Positions 53,715 to 63,469 of a stretch of 64,000 nucleotides of DNA are shown here, one piece after another. The DNA is from Agrobacterium rubi TR3 = NBRC 13261. Its GTDB lineage: Bacteria; Pseudomonadota; Alphaproteobacteria; Rhizobiales; Rhizobiaceae. A model generated the notes under the pieces. It did not search any database, was not told the origin of the DNA, and saw only the letters and a program-made list of their open reading frames with translations. Every line of letters starts with the position of its first letter. Positions within the stretch are counted from its first letter, which is position 1. The position numbers and the translations under genes were made by a program. The stretch covers positions 62,001 through 126,000 of the forward strand of contig NZ_BBJU01000013.1 of assembly GCF_000739935.1 (NCBI RefSeq), written 5' to 3'.

Positions 53715-53745
53715 CCGTCATTCCGCACTTGATGCGGAATGACGG
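53715..53745. repeat. Palindromic repeat related to the 42.4-kb element
   Basis: A perfect 13-bp stem (53715-53727 with 53733-53745) around CTTGA. It shares CCGTCATTCCG, the TTGA loop and CGGAAT with the arm at 42337-42364. It lies 18 nt before the gph stop, between convergent rpsD and gph. Confidence 0.7.
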
Positions 53746-53762
53746 GTGAGTGGGGTGCCTTA

Positions 53763-54464
53763 TCAGGCCGCAGCCACCCGCTTCGAAATCAGCTTTTCGA
53801 TCAGCGCTGCATCCAACTCATCATAGCTATCGATCACCACATCCGGCCCAAGCTCCGCCATCCGCACATCTGTATATCCGAACGTCACACCGACCGAGGG
53901 AATGTTGGCGTTCTTGGCGGAGGCGATGTCGTTGACGCTGTCGCCGACCATCACGCTTTTGGCAGGGTCGCCGCCTGCTTTTTCAATGGTGCCAGTGATG
54001 TGGCGGGCGTCTGGTTTGCGCCATTCGAACGTGTCGCCGCAGGTGACGGCTGCGAAGTGATGGCTGAGGCCGAGTTTCTCCAGAAGCGGTGTTGTCAGTA
54101 CGGTCGTCTTGTTGGTGCAAACGGCCAGTGTGAAACCGGCTGCCGTCAATCGTTTCAGTGCGGCAACGATGCCGGGGTAGGGTACGCTCTGTCCAGGCAT
54201 CTGCTCGAGATAATGGGAGAGAAAGCGCTCGTAGAGCGGCTCCAGATCGTCGTCGGAAAGCTCTTTGTTGCGCAGGGCAAAGGCCCGCTTGATCATGACC
54301 CGTGCGCCATGGCCGACGAGGTGTTTGAGGTCGCCATAGGTCGTGGGCGCAAGGCCGGCGGCTGCTATGGCATAGTTCAGGCTGTCGATAAGGTCGGGGG
54401 CGGTATCGACCAGTGTTCCGTCGAGATCGAATATGACGAGTGGAGAAGTCAAGGCATGCCTCAT
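53763..54464 (-). CDS. gph: Phosphoglycolate phosphatase (HAD family)
   Basis: 233 residues. HAD motif I is DLDGTLVDT (Asp13 nucleophile, Asp15 acid/base), motif II TNK, motif III Lys in RKPDARH, and motif IV GDSVND. It detoxifies 2-phosphoglycolate arising from DNA repair or photorespiration-like reactions. The HAD cap region (about 20-90) is typical of Gph. It is divergent from rpiA, both feeding pentose/glycolate phosphate metabolism, but co-regulation is not shown. Confidence 0.9.
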   Translation of the reverse strand: MRHALTSPLVIFDLDGTLVDTAPDLIDSLNYAIAAAGLAPTTYGDLKHLVGHGARVMIKRAFALRNKELSDDDLEPLYERFLSHYLEQMPGQSVPYPGIVAALKRLTAAGFTLAVCTNKTTVLTTPLLEKLGLSHHFAAVTCGDTFEWRKPDARHITGTIEKAGGDPAKSVMVGDSVNDIASAKNANIPSVGVTFGYTDVRMAELGPDVVIDSYDELDAALIEKLISKRVAAA

Positions 54465-54659
54465 GGTGTGCTGTGTATTGTCCGGCCAAGGCTAAGCATT
54501 GGCACGGGCATTTGCAATGAAACCTTTGAATCGTCGCGTGTGACCCTCTCAAGGGGCTTTCGTTTGCTATTCGACCCGTGTAAACAGCACGCCAGCGTAA
54601 GGCCGCCTGATGCAAGGCCGATACGCATCGAGTGGATTAGACCCGGAGTTTGCAGCCGA

Positions 54660-55358
54660 ATGGATGCCCGCCAAATGAAGATCAAGGCCGCAGAAGCGGC
54701 GTTGTCCCATGTCGAAGACGGAATGCGTCTTGGTATTGGTACCGGGTCTACGGCAGAAGAATTCGTCAGGCTTCTGGCTGAAAAGGTCTCCAATGGCCTG
54801 AAGGTTCAGGGCGTTCCGACATCCGAGCGCACGGCGCGTTTGTGCGTGGAGCTTGGCGTTCCCTTGAAGTCACTGGATGAACTTCCGGAACTGGACCTAA
54901 CCATCGATGGTGCCGACGAGGTCGACCACCATCTGCGCCTCATCAAGGGCGGCGGCGGTGCGTTGTTGCGCGAAAAAATTGTCGCGGCAGCGTCATCTCG
55001 CGTCATTGTGATTGCCGATCAGACCAAGGTCGTCGACACGCTGGGCGCGTTTCCATTGCCCATCGAGATCAATATTTTCGGTCAGGTTGCAACCTGCATC
55101 GCGATCGAGACAGTGGCTTCAAAGCTCGGCCTGATAGGCGATTTGAAGCTTCGGTCTCTGGAGGATGGCCCCTTCAAAACAGACGGCGGCCACCTCATTT
55201 TCGACGCATCTTTTGGCCGTATTCCTGATGCAGAAGCACTGGCACGCGAGCTGAACGCCATACCAGGTGTTGTCGAGCACGGACTTTTCATTAATCTGGC
55301 ATCGCTTGCCATTATCGCCGGGCCAGATGGCGCCCGCGTGATGCAGGCGAACATATAA
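54660..55358 (+). CDS. rpiA: Ribose-5-phosphate isomerase A
   Basis: 232 residues from the ATG at 54660 ([10 protein letters not shown]); an ATG at 54675 is also possible. The active-site segments are GIGTGST (25-31), DGADE (83-87) and [11 protein letters not shown] (96-106, Lys and Glu catalytic). It interconverts ribose 5-phosphate and ribulose 5-phosphate. It is followed 17 nt later by the DUF2059 gene, so the two probably form an operon. Length is standard. Confidence 0.97.
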   Translation: MDARQMKIKAAEAALSHVEDGMRLGIGTGSTAEEFVRLLAEKVSNGLKVQGVPTSERTARLCVELGVPLKSLDELPELDLTIDGADEVDHHLRLIKGGGGALLREKIVAAASSRVIVIADQTKVVDTLGAFPLPIEINIFGQVATCIAIETVASKLGLIGDLKLRSLEDGPFKTDGGHLIFDASFGRIPDAEALARELNAIPGVVEHGLFINLASLAIIAGPDGARVMQANI

Positions 55359-55375
55359 CAGGAGCGAGAGATTTC

Positions 55376-55981
55376 ATGATCAAACTTGCGGGACTGGGCA
55401 AAGCTGCCGCTGCTTCTATCCTCATTTCCGGCATCGTGTTCGGCACCGCCGTTCGGGCGCAGGAAATTTCCGAGGAGCATATCAATGCTGCAAAGCAGGC
55501 GATCTCTGCGCTCGGTGTTACCGACCGTTTTGACAACATTCTGCCAGGTCTTGCAGAGCGTTTGAAGACCGAGCTCATTCAGGCTTCGCCGAATGTTCAG
55601 GACGCCATCAGTGAAACCGTCGATGCCAAGGCGCTGGAACTTGCACCGCGCCGTGCCGATCTGGAACGTGAAGCAGCACTCACCTATGCACGCGCTTTCT
55701 CGCTCGATGAGTTGAAGGCAATCTCTGCATTCTACGGCAGTGAAGCCGGCAAGAAACTGTTGAAAGATGGTCCGATAGCCACGCGTGAATTGATGAAGGC
55801 GGCTGACATCTGGGCTGCAGGTATCAACCGCGATCTCAATGCATCCAGCATGGAAGAGCTTCAGAAGGTTGCCGGTGCAGACCTCCAGCCGTTGCCCGCC
55901 AACAATTCCAACACAGGTGGCGCACCTGGCGCAACAGCTGCGCCTGCCGGTGCGGCGCCAGCGGCCAAGCCTAAGCCCTGA
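55376..55981 (+). CDS. DUF2059 exported protein
   Basis: 201 residues. A signal peptide ends near AVRAQ (about residue 28), the DUF2059 helical domain follows (about 90-150, LTYARAFSLDELKAISAFYGS), and the C-terminus is an Ala/Pro-rich tail. DUF2059 proteins are periplasmic and of unknown function. It is co-oriented with rpiA, 17 nt away, and ends at a terminator. Confidence 0.9.
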   Translation: MIKLAGLGKAAAASILISGIVFGTAVRAQEISEEHINAAKQAISALGVTDRFDNILPGLAERLKTELIQASPNVQDAISETVDAKALELAPRRADLEREAALTYARAFSLDELKAISAFYGSEAGKKLLKDGPIATRELMKAADIWAAGINRDLNASSMEELQKVAGADLQPLPANNSNTGGAPGATAAPAGAAPAAKPKP

Positions 55982-56009
55982 TCTTTTCAGCCAGCTTTCA
56001 GAAATTTTC

Positions 56010-56042
56010 AAAGCCCGGATTTCACTCCGGGCTTTTCTTTTG
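56010..56042 (+). terminator. Terminator after the DUF2059 gene
   Basis: A 10-bp perfect stem (56010-56019 with 56026-56035) around TTTCAC, followed by TTCTTTT. Confidence 0.85.
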
Positions 56043-56110
56043 TGCCGTGCGCCACCTATATGAGTGCATAAGCGATGGCGGTGTTCATCCTTCGCATCAG
56101 AGGCTCTCCC

Positions 56111-57499
56111 ATGACATCTTACGATTATGATCTTTTCGTTATTGGCGGCGGTTCCGGCGGCGTGCGCAGTGCGCGTGTGGCGGCATCGCTGGGCAAGCGG
56201 GTCGGCATTGCCGAAGAATACCGCTATGGCGGGACTTGCGTGATCAGAGGCTGTGTGCCGAAGAAGCTGTTCGTCTACGCCTCGCAATATCGAGAGCATT
56301 TCGAAGATGCCGCCGGTTTCGGTTGGAGCGTGGCTGAAAGCAGTTTCGACTGGAAGAAGCTCATTGCTGCGAAAGACAAGGAGATCGAGCGTCTGGAAGG
56401 ACTCTACCGCAAGGGGCTGGAAAACGCCAAGGCCGACATTTTCGACAGCCGCGCAGAGCTGGTCGATGCGCACACCGTGAAGCTTATAAAAACCGGTAAG
56501 ACGGTGACGGCTGAGCGTATCGTCGTTGCGGTGGGTGGTACGCCCAATCCGCATGTGTCTTTGCCAGGCTACGAACTGACGATTTCATCCAACGAGGCGT
56601 TCCATCTAGACGAGTTGCCCAAATCCATTCTGATTGCGGGCGGCGGTTATATCGCCGTGGAGTTCGCCAATATTTTCCATGGTCTCGGTGTCGAAACGAC
56701 GTTGATCTATCGCGGTAAGGAAATCCTGTCGCGCTTCGATAACGACATGCGGTCGGGGTTGCATGCGGCCATGGTTGAGAAGGGCATTCGCATCATTCTG
56801 GAAGACGTGATCCAAGAGGTGAGCAAGGATGGGGCAGGTGGTCTTGTTGCGCGCACCAAGCAGGGCCATTCTTTGAATGTGGGCCAAGTCATGCTGGCAT
56901 TGGGGCGTGACCCGAACACGCAAGGTCTGGGTCTGGAAAAGGCCGGTGTTGCGGTCAACGAGCGCGGCGCGATCATTGTTGACGACTATTCGCGCACCAA
57001 CGTGCCAAGCATCTTTGCGCTGGGTGACGTCACCGACCGGGTACAACTTACGCCGGTCGCCATTCATGAAGCCATGTGCTTCATCGAAACCGAGTTCAAG
57101 AACAACCCGACGAAGCCGGATCACCATCTGATCGCAACGGCTGTCTTTTCCCAGCCCGAGATCGGTACTGTCGGTCTTTCCGAGGAGGAGGCCGCTTCCA
57201 AGTTCGAGGAGATCGAGGTTTACCGCGCGCAGTTCCGCCCGATGAAAGCGACGCTGTCCGGTCGTTCTGAAAAGACGATCATGAAGCTCATCGTCAATGC
57301 GGCGGACCGTAAGGTGGTCGGCGCCCATATTCTGGGCCACGATGCCGGTGAGATGGCGCAGCTTCTGGGCATCACGCTGAAGGCTGGATGCACCAAGGAT
57401 GACTTCGATGCCACGATGGCAGTTCACCCCACCGCAGCCGAAGAGCTTGTGACGATGTACACGCCGAGCTATCGGATCAAGAACGGTGAAAGGGTATAA
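56111..57499 (+). CDS. gor: Glutathione reductase
   Basis: 462 residues from the ATG at 56111 (MTSYDYDLFVIGGGSGG). FAD-binding GGGSGG (12-17), redox disulfide Cys43 and Cys48 in GGTCVIRGCVPKK, NADPH fold GGGYIAVEFA, and the catalytic HPTAAEE near residue 439 are visible. It reduces glutathione disulfide with NADPH. An in-frame ATG at 56075 exists but gives atypical residues. Its last 23 nt overlap the end of the convergent LysR gene. Confidence 0.96.
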   Translation: MTSYDYDLFVIGGGSGGVRSARVAASLGKRVGIAEEYRYGGTCVIRGCVPKKLFVYASQYREHFEDAAGFGWSVAESSFDWKKLIAAKDKEIERLEGLYRKGLENAKADIFDSRAELVDAHTVKLIKTGKTVTAERIVVAVGGTPNPHVSLPGYELTISSNEAFHLDELPKSILIAGGGYIAVEFANIFHGLGVETTLIYRGKEILSRFDNDMRSGLHAAMVEKGIRIILEDVIQEVSKDGAGGLVARTKQGHSLNVGQVMLALGRDPNTQGLGLEKAGVAVNERGAIIVDDYSRTNVPSIFALGDVTDRVQLTPVAIHEAMCFIETEFKNNPTKPDHHLIATAVFSQPEIGTVGLSEEEAASKFEEIEVYRAQFRPMKATLSGRSEKTIMKLIVNAADRKVVGAHILGHDAGEMAQLLGITLKAGCTKDDFDATMAVHPTAAEELVTMYTPSYRIKNGERV

Positions 57500-58385
57500 T
57501 CGAAGCTTCGCTCGGTTTCTCGCTTTCCACAATGCCTTCAAAAAGGATTTCGTTGTGCTTCAAAAGCGCGGCGAGACGATCAATGACGGTGCGCATCTCG
57601 GGTGAGTGCCGGTCGTCATCGTTAAACGCCAGCCAGAGCGGATGCGATAGCTCTGCAATGGCCTCACCATCACGCACGACACCGGGCAGGTCATCTCCGA
57701 TATAAGATGGGAGAACGCCTTTTCCAGCACCGCTGGCAATCAGCTTGGGCAGCAGTTCGGGTGCGTTCGTCCAGGTGTGGATCGTCCGCTCATGGTTGCG
57801 AAACACCCATGTCTCCGCATTGGAAACCGCGACCTCCGTGCCGATCGAAATCCACGGCACGTCGTTGCTGGCGCGCAGATTTTCGGCGCGGTAGGCGTGG
57901 TAGGACACATCGACGGATTTCAGGGCAGCGAAATTTCCCTGTGTGGGTGGCGTGTCGAAGATTGCCACCATGCCACGCCGATAGGTCAGATCGTCCTCTG
58001 CGCTGAAGAGCTTGCAGCACAGCCGAAAACCATCCTGCGGGCCGCGAAGGGTGCCTGCTCTGTCCGCTATGAAACCCATCATCCAGATGTTGCTGGCGAT
58101 GGAGACGATGGGCAGCGCAAAGGCATCGCTGTGCCATTGGCTGATATCGAGTGCTGCGCGACGCATGGATTGAACGCGCTCAAACAGGGTAAGACCGTCA
58201 GGTGCCAGCCGGTAACCCTGCTGACTGCGGATGAACAGGGTGCGCCCCATTGTCCGTTCCAGAAACAGCATCCGTCTGCCGATAGTCGGCGCACTGATGC
58301 CGGTCAGCCCTGCTGCACCGGCAAGCCCACCCTCCGACGCGACGATATGGAAGAGCTTCAGATCGTCCCAGTTGACATCCTTCAT
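57477..58385 (-). CDS. LysR-family transcriptional regulator
   Basis: 302 residues from the ATG at 58385 (MKDVNWDDLKLFH), which has GGGGATG 5-11 nt upstream; an ATG at 58394 adds three. The N-terminal helix-turn-helix spans about 5-62 (AAGLTGISAPTIGRRMLFLERTMG in parts), followed by a substrate-binding domain. It is convergent with gor and upstream of an unassigned region. The target and effector are unknown. Confidence 0.9.
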   Translation of the reverse strand: MKDVNWDDLKLFHIVASEGGLAGAAGLTGISAPTIGRRMLFLERTMGRTLFIRSQQGYRLAPDGLTLFERVQSMRRAALDISQWHSDAFALPIVSIASNIWMMGFIADRAGTLRGPQDGFRLCCKLFSAEDDLTYRRGMVAIFDTPPTQGNFAALKSVDVSYHAYRAENLRASNDVPWISIGTEVAVSNAETWVFRNHERTIHTWTNAPELLPKLIASGAGKGVLPSYIGDDLPGVVRDGEAIAELSHPLWLAFNDDDRHSPEMRTVIDRLAALLKHNEILFEGIVESEKPSEASIIPFHRS

Positions 58386-58833
58386 GGCATTCATCCCCGC
58401 TGATCGGTGACACTATAGGCCAATAGGGGCGCACGCGCACCGTGTATGGTTGAAATGCCCGTTTCAATCTCGCGTCTATGAGCGCCATGCCTGCGGGCTT
58501 ACTTCCGTTCCATGCAAACGGGAGCCGATCAGATGTCACCGGAAACGATGTTCGTGATGGAGCGCATGCGCAGGGATGTGGGCTCGACGGGCCGTAATGG
58601 CCTTACCGATCCCTTCGAGAATTGGCCGTCCACGCGGCTGGAGAGGGTGGCGTTATGGTTTTCACGCTGGGTGAATGGATACGGCGTTTTTCACTGGCGT
58701 CAAAGCCGGGGCAAACGGGACGGATCGCTGCTAACTTGGCCTTTGCAAGCGAGAGTGAAAATGTTTATAAGCGCCCGATTAACAGGGATGGTTGCTGCCT
58801 CATCGATTACGAGGCGTCACAGGCGAGAACAAA
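58386..58833. other. 448-nt region before aroG, possible small gene
   Basis: A plus-strand frame opens at 58512 (MQTGADQMSPETMF) with ACGGGAGCC nearby, and its first 60 or so codons look GC3-rich and coding-like. It then runs on past the aroG start at 58834, overlapping it out of frame. No domain is recognised, so it is not called as a gene. The real content may be a shorter remnant plus the aroG promoter. Confidence 0.4.
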
Positions 58834-60210
58834 ATGGCACAGAATTGGACACCGAGCAGCTGGAGGCACAAGCCAATCCAGCAGGTTCCCGAATACCCGA
58901 ACGCGGCAGCGGTTGCAGCGACGGAAGCGACGCTTGCGACCTATCCGCCGCTGGTGTTTGCCGGTGAAGCGCGCCGCCTGAAGAAGCAGCTTGCCAGCGT
59001 TGCCGATGGCGAAGCGTTTCTGCTTCAGGGCGGCGATTGCGCGGAAAGCTTTCTGGAACATGGTGCCGACAACATTCGCGACTTTTTCCGCGCCTTCCTG
59101 CAAATGGCCGTCGTTCTGACCTATGGTGCGCAGCTTCCTGTCGTGAAGGTTGGCCGCATCGCCGGTCAGTTTGCCAAGCCGCGTTCCTCGAACATCGAGT
59201 CGCAGAACGGTGTCGAGCTGCCGTCTTACCGTGGTGACATTATCAACGGTATCGAGTTCAACGAAGCCTCGCGTATTCCCAACCCGGAACGTCAGCTGGA
59301 TGCCTACCGCCAGTCTGCCGCAACGCTGAACCTGCTGCGCGCTTTCGCCATGGGTGGTTATGCCAACCTTGAAAACGTGCACCAGTGGATGCTCGGCTTC
59401 GTCAAGGACAGCCCGCAGGCAGACCGTTACCGTAAGCTGGCCAACCGCATCTCCGAAACGATGGACTTCATGAAGGCCATTGGTATTACGGCCGATAACC
59501 AGCCGAGCCTGCGCGAAACCGATTTCTTCACCAGCCATGAAGCGTTGCTGCTGGGCTATGAAGAAGCGTTGACCCGCATCGATTCGACCTCCGGTGATTG
59601 GTACGCAACATCGGGCCACATGCTCTGGATCGGCGACCGTACGCGTCAGCTTGATCATGCCCATGTGGAATATTTCCGGGGCATCAAGAACCCGATCGGT
59701 TTGAAGTGTGGCCCGTCCTTACAGCCCGATAATCTGATCGAGCTCATCGATGCGCTGAACCCATCCAACGAAGCCGGACGCCTGACACTGATCTGCCGTT
59801 TCGGTCACGACAAGGTTGCCGAAAGCCTGCCGAAGCTCATCCGCGCCGTCCAGAAGGAAGGCCGCAAGGTCGTCTGGTCCTGCGATCCGATGCATGGAAA
59901 CACGATCACGCTCAACCACTACAAGACGCGTCCGTTCGAGCGTATTCTGTCGGAAGTGGAAAGCTTCTTCCAGATTCACCGCGCCGAAGGCACGCATCCG
60001 GGCGGCATCCACATCGAGATGACCGGTAAGGACGTGACGGAATGCACCGGTGGTGCGCGCACCGTGACAGCCGATTCGCTGTCGGACCGCTACCACACCC
60101 ATTGCGACCCGCGTCTCAATGCCGACCAAGCGCTGGAACTGGCGTTCCTTCTGTCTGAGCGCATGAAGAGCGGCCGCGACGAGAAGCGTCTGGCCGTCGT
60201 CAACGGCTAA
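58834..60210 (+). CDS. aroG: Class II 3-deoxy-7-phosphoheptulonate synthase
   Basis: 458 residues from the ATG at 58834 ([17 protein letters not shown]). Plant-type class II DAHP synthase, the first step of aromatic amino-acid synthesis, joining PEP and erythrose 4-phosphate. Key features are the metal-binding Cys in GGDCAESF, the DPMHGNT loop and GGIHIEMTG. Feedback control cannot be judged from sequence. It is monocistronic and ends at a strong terminator. Confidence 0.96.
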   Translation: MAQNWTPSSWRHKPIQQVPEYPNAAAVAATEATLATYPPLVFAGEARRLKKQLASVADGEAFLLQGGDCAESFLEHGADNIRDFFRAFLQMAVVLTYGAQLPVVKVGRIAGQFAKPRSSNIESQNGVELPSYRGDIINGIEFNEASRIPNPERQLDAYRQSAATLNLLRAFAMGGYANLENVHQWMLGFVKDSPQADRYRKLANRISETMDFMKAIGITADNQPSLRETDFFTSHEALLLGYEEALTRIDSTSGDWYATSGHMLWIGDRTRQLDHAHVEYFRGIKNPIGLKCGPSLQPDNLIELIDALNPSNEAGRLTLICRFGHDKVAESLPKLIRAVQKEGRKVVWSCDPMHGNTITLNHYKTRPFERILSEVESFFQIHRAEGTHPGGIHIEMTGKDVTECTGGARTVTADSLSDRYHTHCDPRLNADQALELAFLLSERMKSGRDEKRLAVVNG

Positions 60211-60230
60211 CTCTGATCGATACACATGAC

Positions 60231-60261
60231 AAAGCCGCCGGAGCGATCCGGCGGCTTTTTT
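60231..60261 (+). terminator. aroG terminator
   Basis: A 12-bp stem (AAAGCCGCCGGA with TCCGGCGGCTTT, 60231-60242 and 60247-60258) around GCGA, followed by TTTTTT. It also separates aroG from the convergent TadG-like gene. Confidence 0.88.
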
Positions 60262-60275
60262 GTTTGGACAGAGCT

Positions 60276-62003
60276 CTATTGCACAAGAGCGGGGTGAGAG
60301 CATCGAGCGTCGGTCACTCGGACATCGGCTTCGCCCATCTTGACGCCGAGCAGCATCAGCGTGTTGTAGAGAAGACTGTCGATCGGCGCCGTTGCGACGG
60401 ACAGTGTTTCGGCGAGTGCTGCCTGCACCACGGGCTGCGAGCCAATGGTGATGACCAGCAGGCTGATATCGACGTCCAGTTCTTTCAGCAGAGATTTGAC
60501 CAATGATGTCGTCACGTCCTTGGTAGAGACGTTCTTGACCGTGCCCTGGGCAATATCGGCCGGCTGGAATGTCAGCGTCGTCGGCTTGACGTTGGCACTG
60601 TCGACGTGGGCCATGGCGTTGATTTTCAACACAAGCGAATCCACGATCGCCGCCTTCGTCACACGCGGATCGCGACCGAAATTGTTGAAGCCGGTGGTAT
60701 CAACATTGCCAAGCGAAATCTCTGCTATGCCCGGGACGACGGCGACATCGACTGTGCCGGTGCCGCCCGTAGAGCACCTGATGTCCGACACTTTGGACTC
60801 CGCATTGGCGACCTCGACATAGAGCGGAATGCGCACGCTGAGGCCCAGCAGGGCTTTCAGGCCATCGACCTTGGTGTCGATCATGAGACGTGTCTGCGCG
60901 GTTCTAACAACACTGCCCGGTGTGCCGATGGCAAGCGATGGCGTGCCCAGCGGCGGCTCGCCGATGGCAATCGTGATCTTGGTGCCCGCCAGTCCTGGTA
61001 CCGATAACCCCGCATCGACCGAAACCTGACGTCCGGCATTGGCAACGGTGGCGGCCGCGTTGATGAGTTCGAACACACCGGCGTTCAGGCGAAGGTTTTC
61101 GGTGGCGCCAACCTGTTTGTCGATGACGGGGCCGAGCGCCAGAATTTCCTCCAAGCGCAGTGTGACGGCGGTTTTGGCCAGCGCTTTTTCCAGCGTCTTA
61201 AGGGCTGCGGTAACCGTGGGTCGTGTGCCTGTTGCTTTTGTCAGTGCCGCCAGAAATTTGCCGTAGCTGATTTCGGTCTGAAGCACGTCGCGATAGGTAC
61301 CGGTGGTGAGGCTGAGATCGGTTGCCAGCGAATCGACCAGTTTTAGTGCGTCGATATCGGTCGCAAGCAGAGCCTGATAGTCAGACAGGTTGAGTGCGAT
61401 CGTGGTGCCCAGCAAGCTGCCTAGGAGATTGTTCAGCAGGCCGCCATTGAGGCTGGCCACGCGCGAGCCCACCGAAAAGGCGGCGACCTTTTGTCCGGCG
61501 GCGGTTCCGACTGCGGATATTTTCGGTGCTGTCGTGAACGTGCCAGCGAAATAGATGCGGCCCTGTTCGACAATGTTGACCTTCACCGCATTGGTCGGCG
61601 TGGCGTTTTCCACGAAACGTTCGCCAATCGAGACAGTCGGGTCCGGCACGTAACGCCCTTTGACGACTTCCGCATAGCCATCACGGCTGGAAAAGGCGGT
61701 TTCGGGATCAAAGGGGATGGTGCCTGTTTCCGTCAGAATGCCTGATGCGGTTTTAACACCAAGGTTTTTGTTGTTGAGCTGGAAATACTGAAAGACGGCG
61801 CGGTTTACATCGGTGGCTGAAGCCGCCGAAACAGCGGCAAGATCCGCAGTCTGCTGAAGCTGGCGCTTTTGCAACGTGAGCGAGCCATAGTCGACGCCAA
61901 GTGCAAGGACGCCCATCATCAGCGGTGCGGTAATGCCTGCCATGATGGCGACGTTGCCGGAACGGTCTTTCGCAAGGCGTTTGAGATTTGAAATTTTGCG
62001 CAT
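60276..62003 (-). CDS. TadG-like protein of a pilus/surface system
   Basis: 575 residues from the ATG at 62003 (MRKISNLKRLAKDRSGN). The Tad-type N-terminus, RSGNVAIMAGITAPLMMGVLALGVDYGS, contains the hydrophobic segment (about 17-40) of TadE/TadG minor pilins. The remainder is a long exported region of about 530 residues with Thr/Val/Ala-rich repeats but no recognised von Willebrand A MIDAS (DxSxS) motif. It starts 1 nt after the upstream TadE-like stop. No prepilin peptidase, ATPase or secretin gene of the Tad cluster is near. Confidence 0.82.
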   Translation of the reverse strand: MRKISNLKRLAKDRSGNVAIMAGITAPLMMGVLALGVDYGSLTLQKRQLQQTADLAAVSAASATDVNRAVFQYFQLNNKNLGVKTASGILTETGTIPFDPETAFSSRDGYAEVVKGRYVPDPTVSIGERFVENATPTNAVKVNIVEQGRIYFAGTFTTAPKISAVGTAAGQKVAAFSVGSRVASLNGGLLNNLLGSLLGTTIALNLSDYQALLATDIDALKLVDSLATDLSLTTGTYRDVLQTEISYGKFLAALTKATGTRPTVTAALKTLEKALAKTAVTLRLEEILALGPVIDKQVGATENLRLNAGVFELINAAATVANAGRQVSVDAGLSVPGLAGTKITIAIGEPPLGTPSLAIGTPGSVVRTAQTRLMIDTKVDGLKALLGLSVRIPLYVEVANAESKVSDIRCSTGGTGTVDVAVVPGIAEISLGNVDTTGFNNFGRDPRVTKAAIVDSLVLKINAMAHVDSANVKPTTLTFQPADIAQGTVKNVSTKDVTTSLVKSLLKELDVDISLLVITIGSQPVVQAALAETLSVATAPIDSLLYNTLMLLGVKMGEADVRVTDARCSHPALVQ

Positions 62004-62004
62004 G

Positions 62005-62427
62005 TCAGATCCCCCCGATCCGAATGGTCGAAAATCGACGGATGGTCTTGTCCGGAAGCGCGAAGGTGTAGAGGCTCCAGATGGGCAGTTCGGTTGCGTC
62101 ATACTCTACCGTGACGGTGAACTGATTGATGTTTGCCGGGTCGCTGCCGACGCTGACATTGACGCGGTTCTTGTCCAGAAAGGCGTAATTGAGGGCGCTC
62201 TGGTCAACGAAGTTTTTCGCCAGTATTTCTCGCTCTGTTCTGGTGATGCCTGCGACTGCGGTACGCGCCGCATCTGCGGCGACCTGCTGCACCGCGTAGG
62301 CAGCGCTGAGATAAATCCCATAGGCAATCATGGTGAGCAGAACGAGAATGAAAACCGGTGCGACGATTGCGAACTCAACCGCTGCCGAGCCGGAACGATT
62401 GCGGAATATTTTTGCCATAGAGGTCAT
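62005..62427 (-). CDS. TadE-like minor pilin
   Basis: 140 residues; starts at 62427 or the ATG at 62418 (MAKIFRNRSGS). The N-terminal motif RSGSAAVEFAIVAPVFI is typical of TadE. It encodes a single N-terminal helix and a periplasmic domain, probably assembled with the adjacent TadG-like protein. It is co-transcribed with it (1-nt gap). The rest of the pilus operon is elsewhere. Confidence 0.87.
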   Translation of the reverse strand: MTSMAKIFRNRSGSAAVEFAIVAPVFILVLLTMIAYGIYLSAAYAVQQVAADAARTAVAGITRTEREILAKNFVDQSALNYAFLDKNRVNVSVGSDPANINQFTVTVEYDATELPIWSLYTFALPDKTIRRFSTIRIGGI

Positions 62428-62582
62428 GGCACCCCCCGATCCGAAAACTTATTATTTTCGAAAAAACTAATTTAGATGTCTTGATTTTTTGTTAATCGGA
62501 AAATTTAGGGTTGTGCCGTTTTTAGAAAACTGGCGTCTGACGCGTGTTTTTCTTGGGAAATGTCAGAATTTTTCTTATGCCC

Positions 62583-63425
62583 CTATATCAGCCGCAAACC
62601 CTTGAAGCTGACATGCCCATCCTTGCCGATGATGATGTGATCGTGCACCGCGATGCCCAGTGGTTTGGCGGTATCGATGATCGTCTTGGTCATATCGATA
62701 TCTGCACGCGATGGCGTCGGGTCGCCGCTAGGATGATTATGAACAAGGATGATGGCGGTGGAGGAGAGTTCCAGTGCCCGACGCACGACCTCTCGCGGAT
62801 AGACGGGTGTGTGGTCGACCGTACCCTGGCCCTGCACCTCGTCGGCGATCAGCACGTTGCGCTTGTCGAGGAAGAGAATGCGAAACTGCTCGCGTGACTC
62901 ATGCGCCATGACGGCGTGGCAGTAGTCTATAACGGCAGACCACGACCCCAGGACCTGCTTGTTGCGGATTTCGCTTTTCAGCATGCGTTGGGATACGGAG
63001 GCGATGAGCTTGAGGTCGAGCGCCACGGTCTCGCCCACACCCTTGACCTCCTGAAGCAGCGAGGGCGGTGCACCCAGCACGCCAGCGAGCGTGCCGAACC
63101 GTGCGATCAGGGCTTTCGCGATAGGTTTGGTGTCTCTGCGGGGAATGAGCCGAAAGAGAAACAGCTCTAGCAATTCGTAATCCGCCAGCGCCGAATCGCC
63201 ATTGTCGCGGTATTTGGCGCGCAGGCGCTCGCGGTGGCCGTGGTAGTGCGCCACGTCGCTGTCTGCTGGCGATGTCGGCTGCGGTTTGCTGTCTTTGATG
63301 TTTCCCCGCCTTGATTCGGTAAAGAAGCCCCGTTCATCCGCTGCTTCCGAAAGGCCCGCCGGCTTGTCCTCTGCGCCACCTTCCAGATTGAACTTTGGGT
63401 CTTTATCGACAGGACGTTTGGCCAT
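62583..63425 (-). CDS. radC: RadC/JAB1-MPN domain protein
   Basis: 280 residues. A helix-hairpin-helix-like N-terminal half (about 60-150) is followed by the JAMM metal-binding motif [14 protein letters not shown] (His229, His231, Asp242) with a Glu upstream (near 177). The cellular role is uncertain; radC mutants do not show a clear repair defect and the original radC102 allele mapped elsewhere. It lies upstream of map on the same strand with a 44-nt gap. Confidence 0.92.
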   Translation of the reverse strand: MAKRPVDKDPKFNLEGGAEDKPAGLSEAADERGFFTESRRGNIKDSKPQPTSPADSDVAHYHGHRERLRAKYRDNGDSALADYELLELFLFRLIPRRDTKPIAKALIARFGTLAGVLGAPPSLLQEVKGVGETVALDLKLIASVSQRMLKSEIRNKQVLGSWSAVIDYCHAVMAHESREQFRILFLDKRNVLIADEVQGQGTVDHTPVYPREVVRRALELSSTAIILVHNHPSGDPTPSRADIDMTKTIIDTAKPLGIAVHDHIIIGKDGHVSFKGLRLI

Positions 63426-63469
63426 CAGACTTGTCTTTCGGTTTCGGTTCTGTGCTTCGATCCAACGTT

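Noticed and set aside
55082..56554. 490-codon minus-strand frame across rpiA, the DUF2059 gene and gor
   Set aside because: It runs opposite three clear genes and crosses their boundaries, so it is an open shadow frame of GC-rich DNA.
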